Positions 16,903-25,771 of a DNA stretch of 64,000 nt are shown one piece after another. The translations under genes and the position numbers were made by a program. How positions within the stretch are numbered: the stretch's first letter is position 1; every line of letters starts with the position of its first letter. The stretch lies in assembly GCA_025463605.1 (NCBI GenBank), contig JAODAV010000027.1:91984-155983 (forward strand), written 5' to 3'. The notes beneath the pieces are model-generated. The model saw only the letters and a list, made by a program, of their open reading frames with translations. It did no database searches and was not told where the DNA came from. Origin of the DNA: Rhodoglobus sp. Lineage in GTDB: Bacteria > Actinomycetota > Actinomycetes > Actinomycetales > Microbacteriaceae.

Positions 16903-18204
16903 GTGAAAATCTCCGTCATCGGCTGCGGCTACCTCGGCGCCGTGCATGCTGCCTGCATGGCCGACCTAGGGCACGAGGTCGTCGGCGTCGACGTCGACCC
17001 TGCTCGTATCGAGCAGCTGTCGGCCGGGCGGGCTCCCTTCTACGAGCCCGGCCTGCCCGAGCTGCTCACCGCCGCGATCGCGACCGGCCGTTTGCGGTTC
17101 ACGACCGACCTGGATGAGGTTCGCGGGGCATCCGTTCACTTCGTAGCGGTGGGCACGCCCCAGCTCGGCGACAGCTACGCGGCCGACCTTCGATTCGTGG
17201 ATGCCGCCATCGCGTCGTTGCTGCCCGTGCTGGGCCCCGGCGATCTCGTCGTCGGCAAGTCGACGGTTCCCGTGGGCACGGCCGCCCGGCTCGCGGAACT
17301 CATCGAGGGCACGGGCGCGCGACTCGCGTGGAACCCGGAGTTCCTGCGGGAGGGCTACGCGGTCAAAGACACACTCGCGCCCGATCGCCTGGTCTACGGC
17401 ATCCGGCCGGGCGACGATGCTGCCGTCGCCGCGCTAGACGACGTCTACGCCGCCGCGATCGCCGCGGGCACGCCGCGAGTCATCACCGACTACGCAACGG
17501 CCGAGCTCGTGAAAGTCGCCGCGAATGCGTTCCTGGCCACCAAGATCTCCTTCATCAATGCCATGGCGGAAGTCGCCGAGGTCACCGGCGCCGATGTCAC
17601 CCAGCTCGCGGACGCGATCGGGTACGACGACCGCATCGGGCGCAGGTTCCTCAACGCGGGGCTCGGTTTCGGCGGCGGATGCCTGCCGAAGGACATCCGC
17701 GGGTTCATGGCGCGAGCCGAGGAACTCGGAGTGGATCAGGCGCTGGGCTTTCTGCGCGAAGTCGATTCGATCAACCTGCGCCGCCGCGAGCGAATGGTCG
17801 ACCTCGCTCGCGAAGTGTGCGGCGGCAGCGTCGAGGGCAAGCGCATCGCGGTGCTCGGGCTGGCGTTCAAGCCCGACTCCGATGATGTGCGCGATTCGCC
17901 GGCGCTCGACGTGGCCGCCCGGCTGCAGGAGCTCGGCGCGATCGTGCGCGCCACCGACCCCCAGGCGATCGGGACATCGCGCCGCGTGCGCCCGGACCTC
18001 ACCTACGTTCCCACTGCGATCGAGGCGGCAGACGGGGCGGATGCCGTACTCCTCCTCACCGAATGGAAGGAGTACCGCGGCCTCGACCCGGCCGAGCTCG
18101 GGTCCGTCGTCGCGGTGCGTGCGATCGTGGACGGGCGCAATTGCCTCGATCCCGGCGCCTGGCGGGCCGCGGGCTGGACCTATCGGGCTCTCGGCCGGCC
18201 CTAG
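16903..18204 (+). CDS. UDP-glucose/GDP-mannose dehydrogenase family protein
   Basis: This 433-aa NAD-dependent enzyme oxidises the C6 hydroxyl of a nucleotide sugar, most likely UDP-glucose to UDP-glucuronate. The N-terminal Rossmann motif is VIGCGYLGAVHAACMA, followed by STVPVGT, NPEFLREG, and the active-site GFGGGCLPKD with Cys260. The C-terminal domain contains the LGLAFKPDSDDVRDSP motif. Length is normal. It supplies an acidic sugar precursor to the surface-glycan genes that follow. It converges with the methyltransferase gene, their ends overlapping by four bases. Confidence 0.92.
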   Translation: MKISVIGCGYLGAVHAACMADLGHEVVGVDVDPARIEQLSAGRAPFYEPGLPELLTAAIATGRLRFTTDLDEVRGASVHFVAVGTPQLGDSYAADLRFVDAAIASLLPVLGPGDLVVGKSTVPVGTAARLAELIEGTGARLAWNPEFLREGYAVKDTLAPDRLVYGIRPGDDAAVAALDDVYAAAIAAGTPRVITDYATAELVKVAANAFLATKISFINAMAEVAEVTGADVTQLADAIGYDDRIGRRFLNAGLGFGGGCLPKDIRGFMARAEELGVDQALGFLREVDSINLRRRERMVDLAREVCGGSVEGKRIAVLGLAFKPDSDDVRDSPALDVAARLQELGAIVRATDPQAIGTSRRVRPDLTYVPTAIEAADGADAVLLLTEWKEYRGLDPAELGSVVAVRAIVDGRNCLDPGAWRAAGWTYRALGRP

Positions 18205-18941
18205 CTGCGGCTCGGCTCCCGCCGCGGTGAGAGTACGCACAGCGCGTTCGATGTCGACAACACGAGCGGCACGCCTGGGAAGTACAGCACCTTCTGCAGG
18301 CCCGCGATGATCTTCACGAGCACGCCTGCCGTCACCAGATGGAGACCGTGGATGAGCGAGGTGCGAAAGCCGCGCCGCGTGGGCGCGCGGTAGGCCCGGA
18401 TCTCGAGGCCCGCGTTCGCGGCGAAGTACTGCATCTTGTGGTACCCGATCGCGGCGACGTGTGTCGGGTCACCGTGCTGGAACGGATTGCTGAGCCACGT
18501 GTCGGCGTTCGGGTAGCGCAGCAGGATCATGCCGGTCGGCCGGAGCTTCGACGCGAGCACGGTCAGGAAGGTGACGGAATCCCGCTCAGGGATGTGTTCG
18601 AACACGTCGAATGCGGCGATCAGGTCGAAGGACTCGTCAGGCAGCTCGTCGATCAGGTCGGCCAGGCGTGCATCGAATCCCGCGGCCCGCGCAAGGGCGA
18701 CCTGTTCGGGCGAGAGTTCGGTGCCGGTGACCCTCCAGCCCTGGGCTCGGCAGTATGCGAGAAACGTCCCGCTCCCGAATCCCACCTCGAGCACGTCGCC
18801 GATGGGGCGCGGAACGTCACGCAACTCCCTCGTGTAGTACGCGGTGTCCCCCGGCTCGGGCCTGCCGAAGACACCCGGTTGGGTCCATCCCTTCCACTCC
18901 GAATACGACGCTGTGTCGATCGGCGGCTCAGAGTTTTCCAC
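18201..18941 (-). CDS. class I SAM-dependent methyltransferase
   Basis: This 246-aa protein has motif I VLEVGFGSGTFL, an acidic residue at the end of beta 2 (GTELSPEQVALA), and FDLIAAFDVFEHIPE typical of methyltransferase fold proteins in glycan clusters (Methyltransf_11/23). The C-terminal 60 residues contain a hydrophobic stretch (LVTAGVLVKIIAGLQKVLYF) that may lie at the membrane. The substrate is unknown; a sugar or lipid-linked glycan is likely from context. GTG 18941 has GGAG nine to ten bases upstream and a TACGAT hexamer further up. Confidence 0.8.
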   Translation of the reverse strand: MENSEPPIDTASYSEWKGWTQPGVFGRPEPGDTAYYTRELRDVPRPIGDVLEVGFGSGTFLAYCRAQGWRVTGTELSPEQVALARAAGFDARLADLIDELPDESFDLIAAFDVFEHIPERDSVTFLTVLASKLRPTGMILLRYPNADTWLSNPFQHGDPTHVAAIGYHKMQYFAANAGLEIRAYRAPTRRGFRTSLIHGLHLVTAGVLVKIIAGLQKVLYFPGVPLVLSTSNALCVLSPRREPSRS

Positions 18942-18994
18942 TAACCACTCCAGACTGGATGAGTTGACCTGCCTCGATCGTAGGGGTTGGCCGC

Positions 18995-19525
18995 TCAGTC
19001 GTCGCGGTGCGCCCGATCGTCAACGGTCGCGACGGCCTGCACGCGGCCGAGCGGTGAGACGCCTGCGGGTCGCATGGTGTGCTCGACCGCGCGGGGGCCG
19101 TGGAATCTCGGGTTGAAGACCCACAGCCGGTAGAACGTGAATCGGAACGCAGTGCCCAGCGCAAGCCCGATGACGTTGCTCGCGACATTGTCGGCGAGCA
19201 GCGACGTGTACCCGAGCACATAATGCGAGACCCACAGGCACAGCAGCCCGATGCCCATGCCCGCAATGCTCACGATCGTGAACTCGACGCCCTCGCGCCA
19301 CGCCTGCAGTCGCCGCTCGGTGCCGAAAGTCCAATAGCGGTTGCCCATCCAGTTGGCGATGATGGCGAGCGACGTGGAGATCACCTTCGCGATGACCGGT
19401 CCCTCGTGCAAGACCTCGGGGGCCAACACCGTGAGCCTCAGGATGTTGAAGACCGCGACATCCACGACGAGTCCGCCGAGGCCGACGATGCCAAACCGAA
19501 CGAACTGGTTCAGCAGTGCGCGCAT
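18995..19525 (-). CDS. GtrA-family membrane protein
   Basis: This 176-aa protein has four hydrophobic helices with the family's opening FVRFGIVGLGGLVVDVAVFN and the basic NRYWTFGTERR loop, ending YRLWVFNP. GtrA proteins are thought to move polyprenyl-phosphate-linked sugars across the membrane for glycan side-chain addition. The last 35 residues are a polar tail. ATG 19525 has GGAGGG at 19529-19534. No glycosyltransferase is fused or overlapping; a DPM1-like candidate donor synthase lies far away at 51712. Confidence 0.83.
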   Translation of the reverse strand: MRALLNQFVRFGIVGLGGLVVDVAVFNILRLTVLAPEVLHEGPVIAKVISTSLAIIANWMGNRYWTFGTERRLQAWREGVEFTIVSIAGMGIGLLCLWVSHYVLGYTSLLADNVASNVIGLALGTAFRFTFYRLWVFNPRFHGPRAVEHTMRPAGVSPLGRVQAVATVDDRAHRDD

Positions 19526-19564
19526 GTGCCCTCCGGCGTGGGGAAGAATGGTCGAAGCGGAGGC

Positions 19565-19570
19565 AGTCTA
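19565..19570 (-). promoter_or_regulatory. candidate -10 hexamer for the GtrA gene
   Basis: TAGACT on the minus strand predicts a +1 near 19558 and a leader of about 33 bases containing the GGAGGG site. Confidence 0.4.
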
Positions 19571-19585
19571 ACGCGAGGAGTTCCC

Positions 19586-20692
19586 ATGTCCCTGACCGTC
19601 GGTGTTATCGGTGGGGGGCAACTCGCGCGCATGATGGTTCCCGCCGCGGTGGAGCTCGGCATCGAGATCCGTGTGCTCGCGGAGAGCGCGGCAGCGTCCG
19701 CTCAGATCGCCGCTTCCGCGGTCGGCGACTACCGCAGTCGCGACGATGTGCTGCGCTTTGCCGAGGGCGTCGACGTGATCACGTTCGACCACGAGCACGT
19801 GCCGCAAGATGTGCTGCACGCGCTCGTCGACAGCGGTGTGGCGGTTCGGCCGGGTCCGGATGCCCTGCTCTACGCCCAGGACAAACTCCTGATGCGCGAC
19901 CGCCTGTCCGCCCTCGGACTGCCCGTACCGGACTGGGCGTCCGTCGTCTCGACCGAGGAGCTCGCGTCGTTCATCGGCGACCACGGGGGCCGCGCGGTCG
20001 TCAAGACCCCGCGAGGCGGTTACGACGGCAAGGGCGTGCGCGTCGTGTCCGACGCCGACGAGGTCGCCGACTGGTTCGTCGCCGGGGAGCCGCTGCTCGT
20101 CGAGGAGCTCGTGGATTTCCGCCGCGAGCTGTCGCAAGTGCTGGCGCGGCGGCCGTCCGGTGAGATCGCGCTGTGGACCGTCGTGGAGTCGGTGCAGCGC
20201 GACGGGGTGTGCGCGGAAGTGATCGCGCCGGCCCCCGGGTCGTCGTCGAAACTCGTGGATGTCGCGGCCGAGGTCGCGACGGCGGTCGCCGAGAACCTCG
20301 GGGTCACGGGCGTACTCGCCGTCGAACTGTTCGAGACCACGGACGAGCGCCTGCTCATCAACGAGCTCGCGATGCGCCCCCACAACAGCGGCCACTGGAC
20401 GATCGACGGTGCGGCGACGAGCCAGTTCGAGCAGCATTTGCGGGCCGTTCTTGATCTTCCGCTCGGGTCGACCGCCATGCGCGACCCGTGGAGCGTCATG
20501 GTCAATCTCTTCGGCGGCCCTATCGTCGAGCGGTACCCGGCGGCGCTCGCCGACCAGCCGGGCGTGAAGTTCCACGCCTACGGCAAAGAGCCGCGGCCAG
20601 GGCGCAAGGCCGGGCATGTCACAGCCGGCGGTGACGACCTCGACGAGGTGGCGTTCCGGGCGCGCGCCGCAGCGGCGTTCTTTGAGGAATGA
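19586..20692 (+). CDS. purK: 5-(carboxyamino)imidazole ribonucleotide synthase
   Basis: This 368-aa ATP-grasp enzyme converts AIR, ATP and bicarbonate to N5-CAIR in purine synthesis. The start TVGVIGGGQLARMMVPAA, the FDHEHVP motif, KTPRGGYDGKGVRVV for nucleotide binding and the NELAMRPHNSGHWTID catalytic segment are clear. ATG 19586 follows GAGGAG at 19575-19580. PurE follows after 16 bases, so the two consecutive steps are encoded together, although purE also has its own predicted promoter. Confidence 0.95.
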   Translation: MSLTVGVIGGGQLARMMVPAAVELGIEIRVLAESAAASAQIAASAVGDYRSRDDVLRFAEGVDVITFDHEHVPQDVLHALVDSGVAVRPGPDALLYAQDKLLMRDRLSALGLPVPDWASVVSTEELASFIGDHGGRAVVKTPRGGYDGKGVRVVSDADEVADWFVAGEPLLVEELVDFRRELSQVLARRPSGEIALWTVVESVQRDGVCAEVIAPAPGSSSKLVDVAAEVATAVAENLGVTGVLAVELFETTDERLLINELAMRPHNSGHWTIDGAATSQFEQHLRAVLDLPLGSTAMRDPWSVMVNLFGGPIVERYPAALADQPGVKFHAYGKEPRPGRKAGHVTAGGDDLDEVAFRARAAAAFFEE

Positions 20693-20696
20693 CACC

Positions 20697-20702
20697 TAGC
20701 AT
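20697..20702 (+). promoter_or_regulatory. -10 hexamer, leaderless start of purE
   Basis: TAGCAT, starting four bases after the purK stop, is followed by TGTGGG and the GTG at 20709. It would allow purE to be made independently of purK. Confidence 0.6.
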
Positions 20703-20708
20703 TGTGGG

Positions 20709-21221
20709 GTGCCACAGCCCGAAACCGACAAGAAGGCCCTCGTCGCCGTAGTGATGGGCTCCGACTCCGACTGGAGCGTGATGTCCGAGGCCGCCGCTGC
20801 CCTGACCGAGTTCGGCATCCCACATGAGGTGCAGGTCGTGTCGGCGCACCGCAGCGCCGAGAAGATGATCGCGTTCGGCAAGCAGGCGGCGGAGCGGGGC
20901 ATCCGGGTCATCATCGCGGGCGCGGGCGGCGCGGCCCACCTGCCGGGCATGCTCGCATCGGTCACCACACTTCCCGTCGTCGGCGTTCCGGTGCCGCTCG
21001 CGAAACTCGACGGACTGGACTCGCTGCTCTCGATCGTGCAGATGCCCGCGGGCATCCCCGTTGCCACCGTCTCCATCGGGGGAGCGCGCAACGCGGGCAT
21101 CCTCGCGGCACGCATCATCGGCTCCGGGGATGCAGCGCTCACCGAGAAGCTTGCGACGTTCGCCCGGGGGCTCGAGGCCCTCGTGGACGAGAAGAACGCG
21201 GCGCTCAACCGGTCGCTGTGA
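20709..21221 (+). CDS. purE: 5-(carboxyamino)imidazole ribonucleotide mutase
   Basis: This 170-aa class I PurE rearranges N5-CAIR to CAIR. The GSDSDW loop, [14 protein letters not shown] and the glycine-rich [12 protein letters not shown] segment are intact and the length is normal. It directly follows purK, the enzyme producing its substrate. The LCP gene starts 13 bases after its stop, which probably places that cell-wall gene partly under purine-gene transcription. Confidence 0.95.
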   Translation: MPQPETDKKALVAVVMGSDSDWSVMSEAAAALTEFGIPHEVQVVSAHRSAEKMIAFGKQAAERGIRVIIAGAGGAAHLPGMLASVTTLPVVGVPVPLAKLDGLDSLLSIVQMPAGIPVATVSIGGARNAGILAARIIGSGDAALTEKLATFARGLEALVDEKNAALNRSL

Positions 21222-21234
21222 GGCTGGACCGTTC

Positions 21235-22581
21235 ATGAGCAACAGCGTGGTGCGGTATCCGGACGAGAGATCACAGCAGGTGATGACGAAGCGGGCCTGG
21301 TGGCTCGTCGGGCTCAACATCCTCATCCCCGGGTCGGCCCAGCTGCTCGCCGGCAACCGCCGTCTCGGGCGGTTCGGCGTCAGCATGACGTTCCTGCTGT
21401 GGGCGCTCGTCGTGCTCGCCCTGCTGTCGTACTTCTTCTGGAAGACCCCCCTCTACACGGTCGCGAGCACGACGATCGGGCTGTGGGCCGTGGCAACCGT
21501 GCTCGCCTTCTACGCGGTGCTCTGGGTCGTCCTCACCCTTGACACCCTGCGGCTGGTCAGGCTCGTGCGCACCGCACCGTCGGCTCGCGGCATTCTCGCC
21601 GGGCTCACCACCGTCGTGCTGGTGGTCGTGTCGGGTGGTGCCGCGTACGGCGCCTACCTTGCGACGACCGCCGGGGGTTTCGTCTCAGACGTGTTCGTCG
21701 TGGCGCCACCCGAGCCGCCGATCGACGGTCGCTACAACATCATGCTGCTCGGCGGCGACGCGGGGGTCGACCGCGAAGGCCTGCGCCCCGACAGCATCAC
21801 GGTCGTCAGCATCGACGCGGCAACGGGCGCCGCGACCATGATCGGCATCCCGCGCAACCTCGAGTACGTGCCCTTCGCGGAGGGCTCGCCCATGGCGGCC
21901 AAGTACCCGAACGGCTACGGCGTCGACGGATGCGAGGTCGACGTCTGCTACATCAACTCGATCTACACCGAGGTCGAGTTGTACAGCCCCGAGATGTACC
22001 CGAACGCCGTTGCCGAGGGCAGCCAGCCGGGTATCGAAGCGATGCGGGATGCCGTATCCGGTGTCACCGGCCTGCAGATCCAGTACTACGGTCTCATCGA
22101 CATGAAGGGCTTCTCCGACCTCATCGACGCACTCGGCGGCGTGACCATCGATGTGGCAGTGGCCGTGCCGATCCACACCGACGGCACGTTCACCGAGGTC
22201 GCCGAGTACATCGGCCCAGGGGTCGTGCACCTCGACGGCCCGCATGCGCTCTGGTACGCGAGATCCCGCCACGCCACCACCGACTACGACCGCATGGAGC
22301 GCCAGCGCCAGCTGCAGCAGGCGATCCTCGAGCAGATGAATCCGGCCAACGTGCTGAGCAAGTTCCAGGCCATCGCGTCGGCCGGCTCCGAGGTGGTGAA
22401 GACCGACATCCCGCAATCCACCCTGGGACTGTTCGTGGATCTGTCGTCCAAGACCAAGGAACTGCCGATCACCGACGTCGAACTCGTTCCCGCGAACGAC
22501 GTGGACCCGGCCGAGCCCGATTACGGGTACATCCGTGAGCTCGTGGCCAACGCGACGACGCCCCCGCCCGCTGCGGAGTAG
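21235..22581 (+). CDS. LytR-CpsA-Psr (LCP) family glycopolymer transferase
   Basis: This 448-aa membrane protein should transfer polyprenyl-pyrophosphate-linked glycans onto peptidoglycan. It has about four N-terminal hydrophobic segments (residues 20-155), more than the single anchor of classic LCP proteins, then the extracytoplasmic LCP domain with GLRPDSITVVSID, MIGIPRNLEYVP, and the pyrophosphate-binding ARSRHATTDYDRMERQRQLQ arginines. The position right before the polysaccharide locus supports a role in anchoring that polymer. Start ATG 21235 is the first in frame after purE; no strong ribosome site is seen. Confidence 0.88.
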   Translation: MSNSVVRYPDERSQQVMTKRAWWLVGLNILIPGSAQLLAGNRRLGRFGVSMTFLLWALVVLALLSYFFWKTPLYTVASTTIGLWAVATVLAFYAVLWVVLTLDTLRLVRLVRTAPSARGILAGLTTVVLVVVSGGAAYGAYLATTAGGFVSDVFVVAPPEPPIDGRYNIMLLGGDAGVDREGLRPDSITVVSIDAATGAATMIGIPRNLEYVPFAEGSPMAAKYPNGYGVDGCEVDVCYINSIYTEVELYSPEMYPNAVAEGSQPGIEAMRDAVSGVTGLQIQYYGLIDMKGFSDLIDALGGVTIDVAVAVPIHTDGTFTEVAEYIGPGVVHLDGPHALWYARSRHATTDYDRMERQRQLQQAILEQMNPANVLSKFQAIASAGSEVVKTDIPQSTLGLFVDLSSKTKELPITDVELVPANDVDPAEPDYGYIRELVANATTPPPAAE

Positions 22582-22665
22582 CTCGATTCGTTCCCCGGGC
22601 CCCGCCACTCCGCAGGGTCAGCCCTGTGCCAGCGGCGGCAGAAGCAAGCCGCACTTCCCTCTCGC

Positions 22666-22728
22666 AGACTCCCGTAAATACGGACATTTGTGGGGCGCCC
22701 ACGTAAACGTCCGTACTTACGGGAGTCT
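22666..22728. terminator. 63-bp near-perfect palindrome between convergent genes
   Basis: The arms 22666-22685 and 22709-22728 are 20 bases each and complementary except for one position; inside them GTGGG and CCCAC can extend the structure. It separates the LCP gene (rightward) from a glycosyltransferase gene (leftward) and would end transcription in both directions. The length and symmetry are unusual and it may also be a member of a dispersed palindromic repeat family. Confidence 0.65.
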
Positions 22729-22803
22729 CCGGGGCATGAAAGCCCGAGCCCACGAATCAAAGAGAATCGCACGGGCAAGGCGCCCAGCCCGGTAGCTCGG
22801 CAG

Positions 22804-23925
22804 CTACAGATCAGCGTGCAGCTGCCACACCTTCTCGGCCGCGCTGCGCCAGGTGTACGCCTTGGCCCGGTCGAGCCCGGAGTACCTGAGGCGCTCCGCG
22901 AGACCCGAGTCGTCGAGCACCGAGGTGATGGCCTGGGCGAGGCGGTCGGGGTAGCCCTCCTCGTCGTCGCGCTCCACGGCGAGTCCGGCATCCGCAGACA
23001 GTTCGAGCAGTGCGGGCGCATCGGAGTGCACGACGGGCGTGCCGAGCATGAAGGACTCGAGGATGGGCATCCCGAACCCTTCTTCGATGTTGGGGTAGGC
23101 GAAGACGGCGGCGCGCGAAATCGCGACGGCGAGGTCGGGGTCGCTCAAGCGGCCGAGCCCGCGCACTCGTTCGGGCGCGAGACCGGCTTCGGCGACTGCG
23201 GCCACGAGGTCCGCGTCGTCAGGGTCGGGCCCGACGAGCAGCAGCGGCACCGAAACGCCCGCCATGCCCCGGATGAGCTGGTCGATGCCCCGGCGAGGTT
23301 CGATGCCCCCGATCGCGAGTACATACCGCTCGGGAAGCTCGAGTTGGGACGCGCGCGAGTCCGCGTCGACCGGCACCACGAGTGCGGTGCTGGGGGCTCC
23401 GGGGATCACGCGGATCCGGTCCCCGAAGTCGACGAGGTCGGCGAGCTGGTCTGCGACGGAGTGGCTCGGCACGACGACGGCGTCCGCGTACTTCTGGGCG
23501 CGCTTGACCATGCCCTTCTGCCACGAGACGGATCGCGGGGTGAGCGAATCCGGGTGCGACCACGCGACGGTGTCGTGCACGGTCACGGCGATCTGATCGC
23601 CGGTGTTGAGGCGGTCGTGGCGGGCGAGCGGCGCGAGCAGGCTCGTCGCGTGCAGCATGCCCGTGCCGGGTAGTCGCGTGAAGCCGTGCTGCCAGGCCTG
23701 ACGAAGTTCGCGCCGGGCGAGGGAGCTCTTGTGCAGCGCGGCGAGCCCGGGCAAGCGGTCGGCGATCAGTTCGTAGTCGGTCTCGGGGGAGGCGGAGACG
23801 AAACCTTCGACGTAGACGCCGCGCGGGGCGGTGGCGATGAGCTGCCGCGTCAGTTCTAACGTGTAGCGCGAGACGCTTGCCGAGTTCGCGAGCATCTCAT
23901 CGAGGATGACGCGCAGCGTGGTCAT
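22804..23925 (-). CDS. family 4 glycosyltransferase (GT-B)
   Basis: This 373-aa GT-B enzyme shows the C-terminal donor-site pattern AVFAYPNIEEGFGMPILESF with E...E spacing typical of retaining GT4 transferases, preceded by YVLAIGGIEPRRGIDQLIRG. It likely adds rhamnose or another sugar to a lipid-linked glycan at the cytoplasmic membrane face. Its start overlaps the rmlD stop by four bases, coupling it to dTDP-rhamnose synthesis and suggesting a rhamnosyltransferase; this is an inference from position only. Confidence 0.85.
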   Translation of the reverse strand: MTTLRVILDEMLANSASVSRYTLELTRQLIATAPRGVYVEGFVSASPETDYELIADRLPGLAALHKSSLARRELRQAWQHGFTRLPGTGMLHATSLLAPLARHDRLNTGDQIAVTVHDTVAWSHPDSLTPRSVSWQKGMVKRAQKYADAVVVPSHSVADQLADLVDFGDRIRVIPGAPSTALVVPVDADSRASQLELPERYVLAIGGIEPRRGIDQLIRGMAGVSVPLLLVGPDPDDADLVAAVAEAGLAPERVRGLGRLSDPDLAVAISRAAVFAYPNIEEGFGMPILESFMLGTPVVHSDAPALLELSADAGLAVERDDEEGYPDRLAQAITSVLDDSGLAERLRYSGLDRAKAYTWRSAAEKVWQLHADL

Positions 23926-24791
23926 TCGGCTCCCAAGGCTCCCGTGCTGAAGGCGTCGCGCAAGGCGGTCATCCAGTCTCGCATCGGCGGGAGACCGGCT
24001 CGACCCCAGGCATCGTGGCCGAGTACCGAGTACGCGGGCCGTGGTGCCGGCCGCACAAAACGGGCACTTTCGGTCGGCTTGACCCTATCAGGATCGTTGC
24101 CGCCCAGTTCGAAGACCGCTTTCGCGAACCCGAACCAGCTCGTCTCGCCGGAGTTGGTGCCGTGGTAGACGCCCGCGGGCGCGCCGGCGTCGAGCAGCGC
24201 GACGATATGCCCCGCGAGGTCCGTCGTCCAGGTGGGCTGTCCGAGCTGGTCGGTCACTACATCGACCGTGTCGCGCTCGGCGGCCAGGCGCAGCATCGTC
24301 TTGGCGAAGTTGGGGCCGTGCTGCCCGTAGAGCCAGGCCGTGCGCACGATGAAAGTTGCGCCGGGGTTGAGCTCCAGCGCCAACCGCTCACCCTCGGCCT
24401 TCGTGCGGCCGTACGCCGACACCGGGTTGAGCGGCGCGTCCTCTGGGTACGGGCTCGTCGCCGCGCCGTCGAAGACGTAGTCGGTGGAGACCTGCACGAG
24501 TGCGGAGCCGTGACGGGCGGCGGCACGCGCGAGGTTGCCGGCGCCGAGAGCGTTGATGCTGCGCGCTTCGTCTTCGTGCGTCTCCGCGTCGTCGACCTTC
24601 GTGTAGGCGGCAGCGTTGACGATCACGTCGAAGCCCTCGGTCGCCTCGGCGACTGCGTCGGCGTCGGTGACATCGAGCTGCGCACGCGACAGGCCCGTGG
24701 CATCCCGGCCCTGAAGGGCAGTGAGCAGATCGGTGCCGAGCATTCCGCTCGCGCCGGTGACCAGGTATTTCATGGGCGCAGTGGTGGTCAC
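23922..24791 (-). CDS. rmlD: dTDP-4-dehydrorhamnose reductase
   Basis: This 289-aa short-chain dehydrogenase performs the last step of dTDP-L-rhamnose synthesis. GASGMLGTDLL binds NADPH; VSTDYVFDG and the YGRTKAEGE catalytic Tyr-Lys pair are present. GTG 24791 is preferred because it overlaps the rmlB stop by three to four bases and AAGGAG lies upstream; the family-like ATG at 24773 (MKYLVTG) has no ribosome site and is the alternative. RmlB, RmlD and a glycosyltransferase are translationally linked here while RmlC and RmlA lie 6 kb away on the other strand. Confidence 0.93.
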   Translation of the reverse strand: MTTTAPMKYLVTGASGMLGTDLLTALQGRDATGLSRAQLDVTDADAVAEATEGFDVIVNAAAYTKVDDAETHEDEARSINALGAGNLARAAARHGSALVQVSTDYVFDGAATSPYPEDAPLNPVSAYGRTKAEGERLALELNPGATFIVRTAWLYGQHGPNFAKTMLRLAAERDTVDVVTDQLGQPTWTTDLAGHIVALLDAGAPAGVYHGTNSGETSWFGFAKAVFELGGNDPDRVKPTESARFVRPAPRPAYSVLGHDAWGRAGLPPMRDWMTALRDAFSTGALGAE

Positions 24792-25771
24792 AGTGCCGCG
24801 CGCTCCTTGAGGGGCTCCCACCATGCCCGATTGTCGCGGTACCACTGCACGACGTCGGCGAGCCCCTGCTCGAACGGCACGAGCGGCTCGTACCCGAGCT
24901 CCCCGCGGATCTTGGAGATGTCGACCGAGTAGCGCAGGTCGTGGCCGAGGCGGTCCTGTACGCGATCGACGTACGACCAGTCCTTGCCCGTGGCATCGAG
25001 CAGCAGTTGCGTGAGCTCTTTGTTGGTGAGCTCGGTGCCGCCGCCGATGTTGTAGATCTCGCCGGCGCGCCCGTTCACGAGCACCATGGCGATGCCGCGC
25101 GTGTGGTCGTCGACGTGCAGCCAGTCCCGGATGTTGTTGCCCTCGCCGTAGAGCGGCACGTGCTTGTCGTCGATGAGGTTGGTGACGAAGAGCGGGATGA
25201 CCTTCTCGGGGAAGTGGTACGGCCCGTAGTTGTTGGAGCAGCGCGTGATCGACAAGTTCATGCCGTGCGTGCGGAAGTAGCTGCGCGCGAGCAGGTCACT
25301 GCCGGCCTTCGAGGCGGAGTACGGCGAGTTCGGTTCGAGGGGCTGCTTCTCGTCCCACGAGCCTTCCGCGATCGACCCGTACACCTCGTCGGTTGACACG
25401 TGCACGAAGCGCGCGACGCCGGCGCGGAGCGCGGCATCCAGCAGCCTCTGGGTTCCGAGCACATTGGTTTCGACGAAGATTCCGGAGTCCCGCACCGACC
25501 GGTCGACGTGCGACTCGGCCGCGAAGTGCACGATCGCGTCCACGCCGGGCAGCAGACCGTCGAGCAGGGCCGCGTCGCGGATGTCGCCGTGCACAAAGGA
25601 GTACCGCGCGCTTTCCGCCACAGGCTGAAGGTTCTCGAGGTTGCCCGAGTACGTGAGTGCGTCGAGAACGACGATCTCCGCTCCCTCGAGGCCCGGATAG
25701 GCATCCTGCAGCGCGCGCCGCACGAAGTTCGAGCCGATGAACCCGGCGCCGCCGGTGACGAGAATTCTCAT
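24788..25771 (-). CDS. rmlB: dTDP-glucose 4,6-dehydratase
   Basis: This 327-aa extended short-chain dehydrogenase makes dTDP-4-keto-6-deoxyglucose, the branch intermediate for rhamnose and amino-deoxysugars. GGAGFIGSNFV, HFAAESHVDRSV, STDEVYGSI and YSASKAGSDLL are the textbook signatures. The ATG at 25771 overlaps the stop of the upstream epimerase gene. Its product could feed both RmlC/RmlD and the aminotransferase at 36782. Confidence 0.95.
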   Translation of the reverse strand: MRILVTGGAGFIGSNFVRRALQDAYPGLEGAEIVVLDALTYSGNLENLQPVAESARYSFVHGDIRDAALLDGLLPGVDAIVHFAAESHVDRSVRDSGIFVETNVLGTQRLLDAALRAGVARFVHVSTDEVYGSIAEGSWDEKQPLEPNSPYSASKAGSDLLARSYFRTHGMNLSITRCSNNYGPYHFPEKVIPLFVTNLIDDKHVPLYGEGNNIRDWLHVDDHTRGIAMVLVNGRAGEIYNIGGGTELTNKELTQLLLDATGKDWSYVDRVQDRLGHDLRYSVDISKIRGELGYEPLVPFEQGLADVVQWYRDNRAWWEPLKERAAL

